A stretch of DNA of 64,000 nt from Agapanthus africanus (lineage: Eukaryota > Streptophyta > Magnoliopsida > Asparagales > Amaryllidaceae), in contig CM057339.1 of NCBI GenBank assembly GCA_030015575.1, forward strand, positions 699,000,761 to 699,064,760, given 5' to 3'. Below the pieces are notes generated by a model. The model saw only the letters and a list, made by a program, of their open reading frames with translations. It was not told where the DNA came from and searched no databases. The translations under genes were made by a program, and so were the position numbers. Positions 11,123-22,934 of the stretch are shown one piece after another (the stretch's first letter is position 1; each line of letters opens with the position of its first letter).

Positions 11123-11690
11123 CACTACTACAAATAGGGGATGCCCCTACGGATTTATCAGCAGGAGCAAACCACTGCCCCTATGGATATATCCGTAGGG
11201 GCAAGAAATTACCCTATAGGTGCAAAGGCCGTAGGTTCAAGTCGAAGCCTTGAACTTGCCCCTACGGACTAAAAATTGCCGCTACGGAGTTATGTGTAGG
11301 TCCAGTTGTCCCTACGGATTAGGCCGTAGGGACAAAAAATTTATTTTATTTACGGTTTTATAAAATAGATTAGGTGTACCTACGGACTTATCCGTATAGC
11401 CATGTAGTGGCCCCTATGGATAAGTGCGTAGGTATATATCCGTAAGGGCAAAATATCATGTATCCTGATATTTTGCCCCTAAGGATACCTGTGTAGGGGC
11501 ATTTTTTTGCCCCTACGGATATATCCGTAGGGGCAAGACTAACCCCTGATACTGAGATCATAGGGTATCCTGATATTTTTTCCCTACGGATAAATCTGTA
11601 GGTACATATGTGGGCCCTACGGATTAATCCCTAGGGGCAGTGTTGGGCCCTACGGATAAATCCGTAGGTACATATTATCAGGTTTTTTTT
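11123..11690. repeat. Terminal inverted repeat and subterminal palindromes, CACTA-2 TNPA end
   Basis: After the CACTACTACAAATAGGGG terminus come roughly a dozen copies of CCCCTACGGAT and its complement ATCCGTAGGGG, often paired head-to-head around a short AT centre. The unit at 11507-11536 is a perfect 30-base palindrome (arms TTGCCCCTACGGAT). In En/Spm such subterminal repeats bind TNPA; binding here is inferred. From 11691 to 11953 the sequence is AT-rich 3' flank of the TNPA-like gene, with nothing else seen. Confidence 0.88.
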
Positions 11691-11953
11691 TTTAAAAAAA
11701 GGGCTACCTATTTTTTTCTCGCCATGTGCACAATAATATATACATCGATCATATATAAAATTAATCATCACGCATAACATATATCGCAGTATTCATAATC
11801 ACATCACGCATAATATACAAAAGAAACCAACAAGCAGAATATGATATCAATATAAACACACAAACACCACCAATATCAATATCGTCCAAAATGTAGTACA
11901 ATATGTATCATATAAATAAATACATGTTTAAAATATAAGATCAAAAAGCCACC

Positions 11954-14819
11954 CTAGCTCGGTCCAGCTCCACCTCTGATAAACGCCAGAATCTGGCGCG
12001 CCTGCTCCTCGGTCAATAAATCATGCAATGCGGAGCGTGCGGGGGTCTGAGCAGGCTGTGGAGCTGGCGATGTGGTCTGCGCAGCCGCCGTCGAGGTAGT
12101 GTCTTGTAGAGCCACGGCTGCGGGAGTCTGGGCGGGCGGTGGAGCTATAGGAGCTGTCTGCGGAACCGCAGCCGATGTAGTGGCTTGCGGAGCCGCAGCC
12201 GAAGGAGATGCATGTGGAGGCTCGGCCAATGTACCCTGTCGCGTCCGGACCTACGTGTGTAATAAGCGAGTAAGAACTGTGTATTATTCGAATTCGTATC
12301 ATTATCAAGTTATTTCGAAACCCCAATCTATTTATACTTAGGGACTTAGGCCTCGTTTGAATATCTAGTTTGGAAAACCGTAGTTTATTTTAATTAGATA
12401 TGTATGTATGATTAATCAAAGCTCAGGCTACGTACTAATATTGGATATGTTGCTATCTATAATATGACATAATATTTTACTATTAAGTAGTATACATACG
12501 AGCATCTCCTTCAACTCCTGAACGGTGGCCTTCAAGCTCTCCAGTTCCTGCTGGAAACGTCGCTCACTGGAGATGGAGGAAGTAACAGCCGGGGTGGAGT
12601 CCAACCTCATATGGGCCCTGCTAAGGCCCAGTCCCCGGCCTCTCTCCCAACCTCCATGGTGCCCTCCGTGTGCGGCGTCTAAGACTGGGGTCAGCAGCAT
12701 CGGATCGCTCTGTCCGGTAAAATCGATCCCCGATGCCTCGGCCTGCTCAACCACCCGCTCCTACACCCACATTAACCAGTAAAATCTAAGTATATCATTT
12801 AAATTTGAACCTTTCAAACTAAAATTTCAAATAGGGGTTGAATAAATATTAACACTTACGTAATACTCCTGGGTAGCGACGTCGGGGTATCGAAGCTCGC
12901 CCGTGGCGGGATCTGTCGAGGTGCCGTGGACGGCAAGATATGCGGATGGCACGCTCGGTGTACCACCTTGCGCCAGGGTCTGAGCTCTCTGCAATATTAG
13001 AAAATAACTCTTAATATTCAATATATTAGAAAATAACTCTTAATATTTCATTATATCACAAAGGCCGGTCTATTGTAATTTACCGATAACTCCATGGCTC
13101 GAGTAATATTCCTCGAGCCACCTGTATAAGTGGGGCGACCCCTCTTCGCCGACTTCCCATTCTCTATATTTTGAGTGGCTTGTTTCTGCACAACACATTC
13201 ACATTTAGTTTTCTAATTAAGGAACACAAAAAAATAAATTATATACTAAACAATAAATTACATTTAAAATACATACCTGTTTGCGTTGAGAGTCGAAATA
13301 TTCGCACAATAGAGGCCATGTCTTTACGTCGACTCTCGCAAAGGCCGGAGTAGATAGGAGGGCTGCTCTCTCTGCCTCAGGGGTCGCCATCGACAGGGAG
13401 TAGCAATCGGCCTTCAGCTCATTCCTGTTGTATCGGACCTTGGTCTGTATGTTCTTCATCATGCCATTTTACAGAGCATGAAGGTCGAGCACCCTCCCAG
13501 GGTGATCAGGGTCGGGTACAGGCTGAAAATCATAATCCAACTGAAAATACAAAAAAAACATTGTTATTAGATTGCAAATGTTAATAATAAATATCTTGGA
13601 TAAATCAAATGAAAATATATATTAATACCCGAGCCTGATCAAAGAAGAGGGCGAATGAGCGCCGGTGCTGGTCGCCCCACTCAACGTGAAGTGGATAGTT
13701 CTTCACGAGCCGGCTCTCATCCCCTATATACCGGCCGAACCTCTCGGCATGAGGACCGGTATAGCGATAATCAGGGGTAAAAAAGAGGGGGAATGCTGCC
13801 TCCCCTAGCTCTGTCAGGCCTCAGCCTGTGGGACTGATTCGGGCCCCGAGTCCCCCTCTGGGGATGGGGAGGCCCTGCGTCTGCAAGAAATATCAAGACA
13901 ATCAATATTAAGACAAAGTTGTATTAAGAAATCAAGGTTAAAAGAAAATTGAAGTGTGATATATACCTCCGGTGACTAAAGCACGAGCCTGGGCCCGGGC
14001 AGCAGCACGAGCGGGACGATAGTTCCTCCGGTGAGGAACAGCCGTTGTCCTGGATGCGGACGCATCCCCTCCAACTAGAAAATAAACATTGACGCTAAAT
14101 TTCCATGAAGTTCATATTTATTCTATAGAGGATATATAAAATGAATAAATATCTTATATTTATTCATACTAACCTACAGACGATACGGAGGGTACGGAAG
14201 TGGCAGGAGTGGCCCCTTCGGCAGATGTGGACGCACCACCTATAATTAGACAATTAAAAATAGATTATATAAGTAATTGTAAAAGGAATGTGTAGATCAA
14301 TAATATAACATTCTAAATCAATATGCATGCACTATAGGATATATAAACATACCCGCAGGTGCGGTGGTGTCACCACCTACAGCTAGACAATAAAAAAATT
14401 ACTATCTAAGTAAGAGGAAAAGAAATGTGTGTATATTTATGATATAGCATTCTAAATAAATATACATGCACTATATGATATATAAACATACCTGGAGGTG
14501 CGGGAGTGGCCTCTGTCCCTGATGTGGACGCATCACCAACAACTAGATAATCAAACATTGACAATATAAGTAATTTTGACATGAACATGCATGAATATCT
14601 ATAATATTACATTCAAAATGGATATACGTGCAATATACCTGGAGGTGTGGCAAAGTCCACACGGAAGGAGGCATCCGAAGGGGTCTCCGATCTGGGTGCA
14701 AGACCGGCCCTCTGAATCTCCCTATGCAGCTCTCCGGGCGGCAGAACCGCTCTGCCTCTGCCTCTGCCAGTGCCGCAGCTGGAGCTCCTGCCGCCCCTCG
14801 CTGCTCCCGTCATCGTCAT
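11954..14819 (-). pseudogene. TNPA-like gene of CACTA-2 (Transposase_24-type), multi-exon
   Basis: Minus-strand counterpart of the gene at 46583-49410. It starts ATG at 14819 (MTMTGAARGGRSSS..., a Gly/Arg/Ser-rich N-terminus) and ends TAG at 11954-11956. Exons are bounded by GT/AG signals; clear ones are 12500-12760 (coiled-coil-like, QQELESLKATVQELKEML) and 11954-12250 (Ala/Pro/Thr/Gln-rich tail ending ARQILAFIRGGAGPS). The middle encodes W-LLCEYFDSQRKQ, then KSAKRGRPTYTGGS and ITRAMELS, which I match to the Transposase_24 (Ptta/En/Spm) domain. Near 14530-14040 there are tandem mini-exons around a GDAS core. A TAC-to-TAA change in the LHALYNGMMKN region (near 13472) and an unresolved stop in the exon near 13821 argue it is dead. 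Function by family: DNA-binding accessory transposase acting with TNP2. Confidence 0.75.
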
Positions 14820-14926
14820 CAAATCTAGATAAACGGTTCGTGGACGTATTAGACAATCATTACAAGTATTGACTATATATGTATAGATCGTAAAATGTGA
14901 AGTAATAATATAACATTACTGATAAC

Positions 14927-16107
14927 CTTTTTCGTTTCGTGGGCACATTAAACATATCTACTTGGATTTCATTATCGATATCATTTCTAAACACGTAACT
15001 TCATGATCGGCCGAAGACAATCCGTCCTTCGAAACAGACGGTCGGAGCACTCTAAGCCTTCTCTCTTCTTCATCCTCATCGCTGTCCTCGAATTCTGGGA
15101 CATCGTAGACATCCCTTGGTTTCCAACGGCATACGACACTCCATCCCGGATGCTTTAAACACTGTGAGTAGTATACTTGGAAAGATAAACGGATCTTCCT
15201 GACCGTAAAATCGAAGTGTGTTCACACTGGTCAATCCATATTCATCTTTCCAAGTCCCAAGATTGCTTCTCCACTTATCCGTATCGGTTCGCGTATCGCA
15301 CCAAGTACACTGGAATATATAAAAGGGTTCTGATCGTCCAGGATAGTGGATGCCGAGTATACAATTTAAGTACCCATAATAAATCACACCGTCCGATCCT
15401 ACCGTCGCAATCCTACTATTTTGAGTGGTTCTAGATGTTTCTATGTCCTTCACTTCGAATTTGTATCTAAGAACACCGAATCCTTTATAATATGCAACCT
15501 CCATACTAGGAAATTGAGCTAAACATCTTGAATCACTCTCAAATGATGCAGACAAGTTCGGATCGTGGATCTAACAAAACAAATTTTACAACAAATACAT
15601 AATGATATAAGTTTAGATTAAAACTGATAGTAATAACATGTTATTCGAATAACTTACATGGTCTGCGAACCAATCACAAAAATTATCCTGATGATATTTT
15701 TCCAATCGTTCTTCTTTCCAATCAGGATGCCCCTCACGTACCTCGTTAAAATGAATTCTGTTTTCGAAAAATAATGGTGACATTAATATTATATCATTTC
15801 ATACACACACAAACACAAATATAACAATTAATCCAAAAAAACTTACTCTCTAATTTGTTCAAGACATGCGCAATTAAGCAAGATAAACCGGTATATCTTG
15901 TTGATAAACATAGTGTCTACCCTCTTATAATCGGCTTTACCATATGGCCCGTCTTGAATTCTTCAAGGCCGGTTAAGTCTTGTCTCAATGTTCTCGTCCA
16001 GATAGTGGGAACAAAATGTAATTGCTTCATCAAGAAGATAACCTTGTATGATAAAACCCTCTGGTCGATTTTTAATGCGTATATATTTTTTAAGAGTGTA
16101 GAGGTAC
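14927..16107 (-). pseudogene. TNP2 exons 2-4 of CACTA-2
   Basis: Three minus-strand exons completing TNP2: exon 2 16107-15847, exon 3 15757-15658, exon 4 15570-14927. Exon 2 opens at an intact acceptor (TTCTTTAG before GTACCTC), in contrast to the mutated one in CACTA-1, and continues YLYTLKKYI. Exon 3 carries the GHPDWKEERLEKYHQ region. Exon 4 carries the DUF4216-like region (VKDIETSRTTQNS..., YYGYLNCILG, FQCTWCDTRTD, TSVNTLRF). Breaks: a CGA-to-TGA stop in exon 2 and a deletion/frameshift after DPFIF in exon 4 (near 15185). Confidence 0.82.
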
Positions 16108-16194
16108 CTAAAGAAAATATGTTGAATAAATAAATACGGGAATACAGGACAACAATAATTTTAAAAATTCCGCGAAACGAAAAATTACACGTAC

Positions 16195-16889
16195 CTTTCG
16201 ATGGGATACATCCTTCGATATTGTACCGGTCCGGCTAACTTAGCCTCAGTTGCAAGATGAACCGTCAAGTGTATTATGATATCGAAAAATGACGGTGGGA
16301 AAATACGCTCAAACTTGCAAAGTATCAACGAAATAGAATATTCTAGTTTATCCAGCGTCCCGACCTCTAGTGTTTTAGCACACAACTCTTTGAAAAAACA
16401 ACATAGGTCGTTGATTACTAGACTAACTGATTCGAGGAGAGAAGTCCCGAGGGCTAATGGAAGAAGGTGCTCCACGATAACATGGTGATCATGACTTTTC
16501 AGCCCATCGATCTTGCCTTTCACAATTTTTATTTTCTTGCTGAATGATCCTGAGAAACCTGTGGGAACTTTCAAATCATGCAACACCTGCAGGAATCTTT
16601 TCTTCTCCGGTTGTGACATATGATAAGCGGCATTGGGAAGTACAAACTTGCCTGGTTTACCCGCTACCGGTCTAGGATGCAATTCACTTCTTATTCCCCA
16701 CTACTATAGATCCATCCGAGCATTTAGGTTGTCTTTCGATTTCCCGTCTTTACAAAGAAGCAAGTTGAGTATGCGCTCTGATACTCCCTTCTCTATATGC
16801 ATGAGGTCCAGACAATGACGCACTAAATTTGTTGACCAGTACGGAAGCTCGAAGAAAATGCTTAACTTGTTCCAAAATGGCGGTTTGAC
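16195..16889 (-). pseudogene. TNP2 exon 1, C-terminal part (DUF4218 region), CACTA-2
   Basis: Distal part of the large first TNP2 exon, ending at donor AG/GTACGT (16195/16194). It contains HCLDLMHIEKGVSE near 16800 (the conserved DxxH-type motif after the Transposase_21 core) and the DUF4218 region HDLKVPTGFSGSFSKKIK, HHVIVEHLLPLAL, FPPSFFDIIIHLTVHL and PVQYRRMYPIERY. Copia fragment F separates it from the N-terminal part (19678-20998), and about 280 bp of TNP2, corresponding to 44217-44500 of CACTA-1, are missing at the junction. Confidence 0.87.
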
Positions 16890-16942
16890 CTGTTAAGCGT
16901 GGGAACTTACCCACGATCTCTAGACTCACTCTCTCCAAAGAG

Positions 16943-17464
16943 ATGTCTCCTAAGACTGATGGTAACGGAGAACTCCAAGTGGAGTCCTTTACCGATTCGA
17001 GCTTCCAGAGTGATAAGGACGACTCTAAGTCGCACTCGGGATTTGTCTTTACCCTTTACGGAGGGGCGGTTAGCTGGAAGAGTTCAAAGCAGGAAACCGT
17101 GGCAGACTCGACGATGGAGGCTGAATACATCGCTGCCAACGATGCTGCCAAAGAGGCTATCTGGATCAAGAAGTTCATTACTGAACTTGGAGCTGTTCCA
17201 TCCATTGAGCATCCAATACCTTTGTATTGTGATAACAATGGAGCGGTGGCTTTGGCCAAGGAACCCAGGTCCCATCAGCAATCCAAGCATATTCTGAGGC
17301 GGTATCACCTGATCTGGGAGATAGTAGATCGCCGGGAGATCGAGGTCAGCAGGGTTGACATGAAGAACAACACAGCGGATCCACTCACGAAGGCCATTCC
17401 CCAGATACAGTTTGAGAGACTCTTCGGGATGCTTGGTATGCAATACTACAGCAGCTGGCCCTAG
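16943..17464 (+). CDS. Copia RNase H of fragment F (truncated polyprotein end)
   Basis: Open frame of 173 residues, the C-terminal RNase H of a Ty1/copia polyprotein. Visible motifs are FTDSSFQSDKDDSKSHSGFVF (first acidic site in TDSS), STMEAEYIAAN (second), PLYCDNNGAVALA (third), KHILRRYHLI, and the terminal DPLTKAIPQIQFERLFGMLGM. The first ATG lies in the last RT residues and is not a natural start; the rest of the polyprotein is gone. This is the best preserved RNase H in the window, so F probably came from a relatively recent active copy. It would degrade the RNA strand of the RNA/DNA hybrid in the full element. Confidence 0.85.
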   Translation: MSPKTDGNGELQVESFTDSSFQSDKDDSKSHSGFVFTLYGGAVSWKSSKQETVADSTMEAEYIAANDAAKEAIWIKKFITELGAVPSIEHPIPLYCDNNGAVALAKEPRSHQQSKHILRRYHLIWEIVDRREIEVSRVDMKNNTADPLTKAIPQIQFERLFGMLGMQYYSSWP

Positions 17465-17478
17465 TGCAAGTGGGAGAT

Positions 17479-19677
17479 TGTTAGTTGTATGTATGCCCTA
17501 GAGGCCAGTATTGTACAGATGATGTATATTATATTGGATGCTTGGACGTATATAGAGAGGACTTTCTTGCTCGATATGATAGTATGCTATCTGGTTGCTT
17601 TTTATCTTAACATGTATACTTGTCTCTTGATACTGTCTGATAGCTACATGTTGGTAAAGCCCTTAGGATGTGTACTTGACTACCAGGACTATGATGAGAT
17701 CATACTAGTGGGGCCATGGTAGTCCATAAGTACATCCTTTAATGTCCCTAGTCATGGGTATATGGAGACGGGGCATCGATATACCAGAGTAGACTAGCGT
17801 ATACGCTTCTCGACCCATGAGATGGGCGATGGATGATCCCATATCCATTGGTGTTTGATATCAGAGATGGTATACGGGTGCTCAGTGGAGACTGGGTATA
17901 CTGGACGGACTCGCCGAGAACTCTCAGATGGTATTATACCTCACGTCAGATGGAAGTTCTCTGGTGACACTTGTGCAGGTTAGTCTGTAGACCCGAGATC
18001 GTCATAGAGTCTTGTGTGATTCCTACTGTGCTTTGATTTTAACCTTACCACGTCCAAGAGGGCGTGCAAAACGGTGGTTTTTGGGTACAGTCCCGAGTCA
18101 CATGGAGGCAATGAGCGATAGGAGGGGTTTCGTCTCTCCCGGTATTGGGGGTTGATGTTGCGCTGTGCTCGATTGGCCATAACAGCGAAGTCCCTGGCCA
18201 GGGATGATTTAGAGATTTACGGGTAAGTGTTACCAGTAGTTTCTCGACCCGTTATGAGCCTCACATCGGCATGACTTATCGGTCATTGGGGTCTGACGTT
18301 TACCACCCCTAAACTTGATATGCGACATATCAGACGAGGAGACCGGACTGTATGGGAAGTGTTACCGGCAGGCTTTTACAGGAGTTGGGGTGGGCTTGCT
18401 TGCTGATCTTCTGATCGCTCAATACCCGGGTACCCGTTACGTCCAGCTAGTACCGCTGACAGCTTGTGGGTGCTTGATGTGATCATCACCTACTGCCGGC
18501 GTATTGACGAGTCTTTAGAATCCTACATAGAGGTTTTACTGGCTCAGGCAAAACGAAATAGGAGCACGTATCTGATATGTGTGGAACCGAGAATAATGCG
18601 TGTATGTGATACCGTATTCTATTCTCGCGACTTTTTGTATCGGTCGGTTATATGTGATATAGCCGGGTTATCGAATCAAGTGTTGATTCGATAAGTCGAT
18701 ACATTGGATGTTAGTCGGTTATATGAGATATGACAGGATTATTAAGTCAAGTGTTGATTTAATAATTTAGTGTATAATTGTATATTAGATATACTAATTT
18801 ACATTAACTAACATTTGTTCACTTAAGGATTATTCTCACATGTGCACAACTTTAATATATATGTGATATATATTAAAATGTGTTTTCTTTTTGTATCATG
18901 GTTGTTGATACATCATTCATGAGTGTGCAAGACATACACCATTCTATTTTAAATGGTGGTTAATATTTATTTAAGGTAATTACAAATTAGTGGAGCTTTT
19001 GTCATAAGCATGAAGCTTGTAGAAGCTTGTGGATGCTTTGACAAAGTCCACAAAATTTGTTTTACTTTAGATTTTTATTAACATAACCATTTTGGATTAG
19101 CCATGGTTATGTCTCTACATGAGTTAGTATATAATACTCACTTACCATGGTTAGCTTTCTCACTTGATCATTATCTTTCTCTCTTGATTTTCTTCATCTT
19201 CTTCCTTGAGCTAAAAAGCACTCTAGGGTTTGATCCAAAGTGAGAAAATAAATTCTAAAGTGAAACCACTTTCTATTTCTCCATTCTCTACTAGACTAGC
19301 ACTTTAGTTTAGGGTGTTTACTTCACTAATTCTCTAGTTAGTGAATTAGTAGCTTGAGTTGGTATTCCCTCGACGTAGATCATCTTCGGCCTCGAAGACT
19401 TCAAGCAAGGACGCTTCTTTCGCCTCGTGAAACCATGCAAGAGCCCGGGAGAACCACGATCGCAGCGAAGGAACTACAACAAGGAGCTTTAGAAGTGAAG
19501 GACCGATCTACAAAGGTTGTATTTCGTATTCACTTAGTGATAAATGTTATTTACTTGCATGTGATTGCCTAATAGTCTAGCAAAGATCTTGTTTAGGGTT
19601 GTTAGGCAAGGCTAAAATTTTAATCGGGCATGGTTGATGCCTTGTAGTAACTTGTTAGAGTGCCTAGTAACCCTACA
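17479..19677 (+). repeat. LTR of fragment F
   Basis: 2.2-kb LTR from TGTTAGTTGTATGTATGCCC to CCCTACA, preceded by the polypurine tract GCAAGTGGGAGAT (about 17466-17478). Same family as the A and D LTRs, with ATGTGATAT motifs and TCAAGTGTTGA palindromes around 18640-18770. It carries the DVDHLRPRRL...GALEVKDRSTKVVF reading at 19354-19572 also seen in other LTRs. Confidence 0.9.
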
Positions 19678-20998
19678 GGAAAGTCATTAATTGTCCACAT
19701 TAAAGCCGGACGCAGTATGAAGGTTGTATTTGTGTTTGCATCATATGTCTCTACACCATCAATGAACAAAGATTTTAACTCCTCGATCAGAGGTCGGAGA
19801 TAGACGTCGATATTGTTTCCCGGTGAGTTTGGTCCGTCGATAAGAAGAGGCATCATAAAGTATGATTGGTCCATAGCCAACCAAGGCGATAGATTATAAA
19901 TTATCATTACAACGAGCCATGTGCTGTGACTTCCAGCCATATAGTTGAATGGGCAGAAGCCATCACTAGCCAGTCCGAGCCGGACATTGCGAGGATCACT
20001 ACTGAATATTGCGTGCCTCCTATCGAAATCCTTCCATGCCGGTGAATCTCTGGGATGGCTCATTTTTCCATCTTCACTTGGAGGAGCACAGTGATGCCAA
20101 ATCATTGCCTCGGCTGTTTTCTTGCACCTGAATAGCCTATGTAGCCTCTGTTTTATAGGAAAATATCGTGCTATCTTGACAGGTATATCAGGCTTCTTAT
20201 CAGAATTTTTCGGCTTATACCTGGCCTCTCCGCATGTTGGACACTCTTTCAAATCTGAATTCTCTTTCCAGTACAACACGCAATTTTTAGGACATGCTTG
20301 AATCTTCTCGCACTTTAGACCCAAATCAGACATCATCTTCTGGGCTCCGTACCAGCTGTCGGGCACGTTATTTCCCGGGGGCATAGAATCTTTCAAGAAC
20401 GAAAGAAGCATTGTGAATGACTTGTTGCTCCATCCATTTAGGGACTTAATCTGGAAAAGTTGGACGAACCATGAAAGGGTGGAATACGTTGCATTCTCAT
20501 AAATTGGTTTTCTAGTATCATTCATGAAATTTTCATATTTATCCGCACGTGGTCCTTGACCGGAAGGAATGTCATCTTCGGTACAAATAGATTCACATAG
20601 GGCAGCCACTACCATATCCTCCATTTCTTCTGATGGAAATAAATTACCGTCTTCTCCTTCTACCGCATTACCGTCTTCTCCTTCTTCTCCTGCCGCAGTA
20701 TCGTGTTCTCCTTCTTCTTCTGACGCATTACTGCGTTCTTTTCCTTCCCCGTGATATTTCCAAGTTGTATAAAGTCTAGTAAACCCATATTTTACGATAT
20801 GATGCTCTGCAATTCTCCTTTCTGCCAGTACTTATTACCACATCTATCGCACGGGCAGAGAATCTTCTCTATCACGATCTTATTATGTGCGTGTGCAAAT
20901 TCAATAAAAGCAGCAACTCCTGCGACAAACTTAGGTTGCATACGTTGTTGCCAATCCACATGCATCCAGTCCTTAACTCTGACGTACTCATGGGCCAT
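19678..20998 (-). pseudogene. TNP2 exon 1, N-terminal part, CACTA-2
   Basis: Starts ATG at 20998 (MAHEYVRVKDWM...), with the transposase-associated domain: KFVAGVAAFIEFA and the CPCDRCGNKYW zinc-like motif. A frameshift after QKGELQ ends that frame at about 20795; the next stretch continues in another frame as an acidic Glu-rich linker and then the Transposase_21 region from about 20624: STLSWFVQLFQIKSLNGWSN, NSDLKECPTCGEARYK, LGLASDGFCPFNYMAGSHS (putative catalytic D in LASDGF), and LMWTINDFP at the F junction. In CACTA-1 the corresponding protein continues without interruption. Confidence 0.87.
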
Positions 20999-21113
20999 GT
21001 TAGACTGTATAACACATAAATTGTAGGTTATGGTGACTATATTGAGAAATCTAAGAACGGGATAGTTACTGACAAAGGAGAAAATCCGTGTATATGCATT
21101 AGACTTAAGCTCC

Positions 21114-21660
21114 TATGGAGAACGTATCTCCTTTTAATATTATTAAATGTTCTCATGTAGTACGCACGTGCATTGCACGTGGTGCGCACATGGCGGGCAT
21201 ACGTGCGTTGCACGTAGCGCACATGGCGCTTGCGCATATGCGCATTATGGAGAGGAGCGGGCTCCTAACTTGGAGAACTAAGCTCCTATGAAGAACTAAG
21301 CTCCTTTTAATATTATTGAATATTCTCATGTGGTGCGCACGTGCATTGCACGTAGTGCGCGCATGGCGGGCACACGTGCGTTGCACGTAGCGTACATGGC
21401 GCTTGCGCGTATGCGCATTATGGGGAGGAGCATGCTCCTATCTTGGAAAACTAAGCTCCTATGGAGAACTAAACACCTTTTAATATTATTGAATATTCTC
21501 TTGTGATGCGCACGTGCATTGCACGTGGTGCGCGCATGGCGGGTACACGTGCGTTGTACGTAGCGCACGTGGCGCTTGCGCATATGCGCATTATGGGGAG
21601 GAGCATGCTCCTATCTTGGAGAACTAAGCTCCTATGGAAAATTAAGCTCCTTTGAGAATT
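21114..21660. repeat. Tandem array of about 173-bp palindrome-rich units, CACTA-2
   Basis: About three units upstream of TNP2, each with TTTTAATATTATT, then GCACGTGCATTGCACGT, a second GTGCGTTGCACGTAGCG block, a TGCGCATATGCGCA 14-base perfect palindrome (variably mutated), and a GGAGAACTAAGCTCCT hairpin. The GC-rich palindromic half contrasts with the AT-rich remainder. CACTA-1 has an unrelated 600-bp array at the same place. Confidence 0.87.
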
Positions 21661-22138
21661 GAGCATTAAAGAACTAAGATGCATTAGACTTGAGATTGAG
21701 ATACATACCTTCAACATAGAAAAGAAATCAATAAACAAGATGAATATAATATAAATTCAAGTTGAAAGAATATATATCCTCCTTTCAAATGCAATTAAGT
21801 CTCGATGATGCTGAAGATGTTACCAGAAAAACATCTTCTGCCAACCTTCATGTGTGAAGGGGTGTGTGTGGGAAAATTGGGTACACGGTGTCAGAAAAGT
21901 TTTCTCCTGCCATGTGGCAATCAAAATTCAATTCTTCGTTATTTTTTTTATAACCACCGACACTGTTCAATTGACCTTCATGGAGTAGCACATACATATC
22001 GAACTTTCTTCCTTTCTATTTTTCTAATGATATACGGATAGAAAATGTTCCGTGTTGACAGCAAATCAACTTTGCAAGTATTTGATACATACGCAAAAAG
22101 GTATTGAAATATGATGTTTTTTTTGTTTTATATTTGTC

Positions 22139-22332
22139 TTAGGCCCTGTGTGTATGCATGCATGTGTGTGTGCATGTCTATGTAGAGAGGACAGTGCATA
22201 TTTATATATTAGGTCGTGTGTATTCGTGCATGTGTGGTGCATGTGTCCGTAGAGAGAATGAAATTGCAAATTTATGTATTAGGCCCTGCGTGTATGGGCG
22301 CGTGTATGTGTGCATGTCAGTGAAGAGAGGAC
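22139..22332. repeat. Minisatellite of about 68 bp, three copies, CACTA-2
   Basis: Each unit contains TTAGG(C/T)C..GTGT, a GT/GCATGT-rich stretch and GTAGAGAG(G/A), with an AT-rich tail. Imperfect; no coding signal. The surrounding 21661-22660 is AT-rich and holds nothing else that I recognise. Confidence 0.75.
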
Positions 22333-22671
22333 GACACCACACAGGCTCGCTTATGGCAGGTCCATGTTTTTCGATTCCTACGAACTTTTAGCATCTTAAG
22401 CAAGATCCATTGTTTTCATGTTGTTTACTTCCCTCAAATATTGCAATGTTTTACTTGCGCATCAATTAGTCTCGAAGTCTACGGCTGAACTTCGAACCGT
22501 ATAAGTTACTTAACGATATCTTGCCTATTTATTAACTAGTTTAAAATTCTACAACAGAAAAATATAGCTATAATTGTTTGAAAATATAACTAAGTTATTC
22601 TATCTCATGTAACACCTCAAATAAAATTCTACAACTGAAAATATAACTTAACCAAGATCCATCGTTTTCAG

Positions 22672-22905
22672 CCCTAACCTTAACCCCAGCCCCAGACCCA
22701 GACCCAGCCCTAGCTCCAGCCCCAGCCGAACCCCAACCCTAACCCTAACCCCAACCCCAACCCCAACCGCAACCCCAGCACCAGCCCCAGCCCTAACCCC
22801 AACCCCAACCCTAACCCCAACCGCAACCCTAGCCGAACCCAAACCCCAACCCCAACCGCAACCCAAGCTGAACCCCAACCGCAACCCCAACCCCTAAAAT
22901 AATCT
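22672..22905 (-). repeat. G-rich telomere-like tract in CACTA-2 leader
   Basis: On the minus (coding) strand this is a run of degenerate GGTTGGGG, GGTTAGGG and GGGGCTGGGG units. It lies between the GC-rich start region and the TNP2 gene, as does 39935-40330 in CACTA-1. It is not the plant telomere repeat TTTAGGG in register, and frames through it give only Gly/Leu/Val or Pro/Asn repeats. It has many G-runs able to form G-quadruplexes in a transcript. Confidence 0.87.
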
Positions 22906-22934
22906 AAAATTTCTTTAATTGATGATTTAATTAC

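Larger units (their letters stand above)
16890..19677 (+). mobile_element. Copia 3' fragment F (RNase H plus LTR) inside TNP2
   Basis: 5'-truncated copia copy: end of RT (matching 51275-51340 of B), a joining deletion of about 200 bp (SPKT fused to DGNGELQVE), RNase H to its stop, polypurine tract, then a complete LTR ending CCCTACA. The LTR end abuts TNP2 sequence directly. The other side starts within RT. No target duplication can be defined because the 5' part is lost together with about 280 bp of TNP2. Confidence 0.88.
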
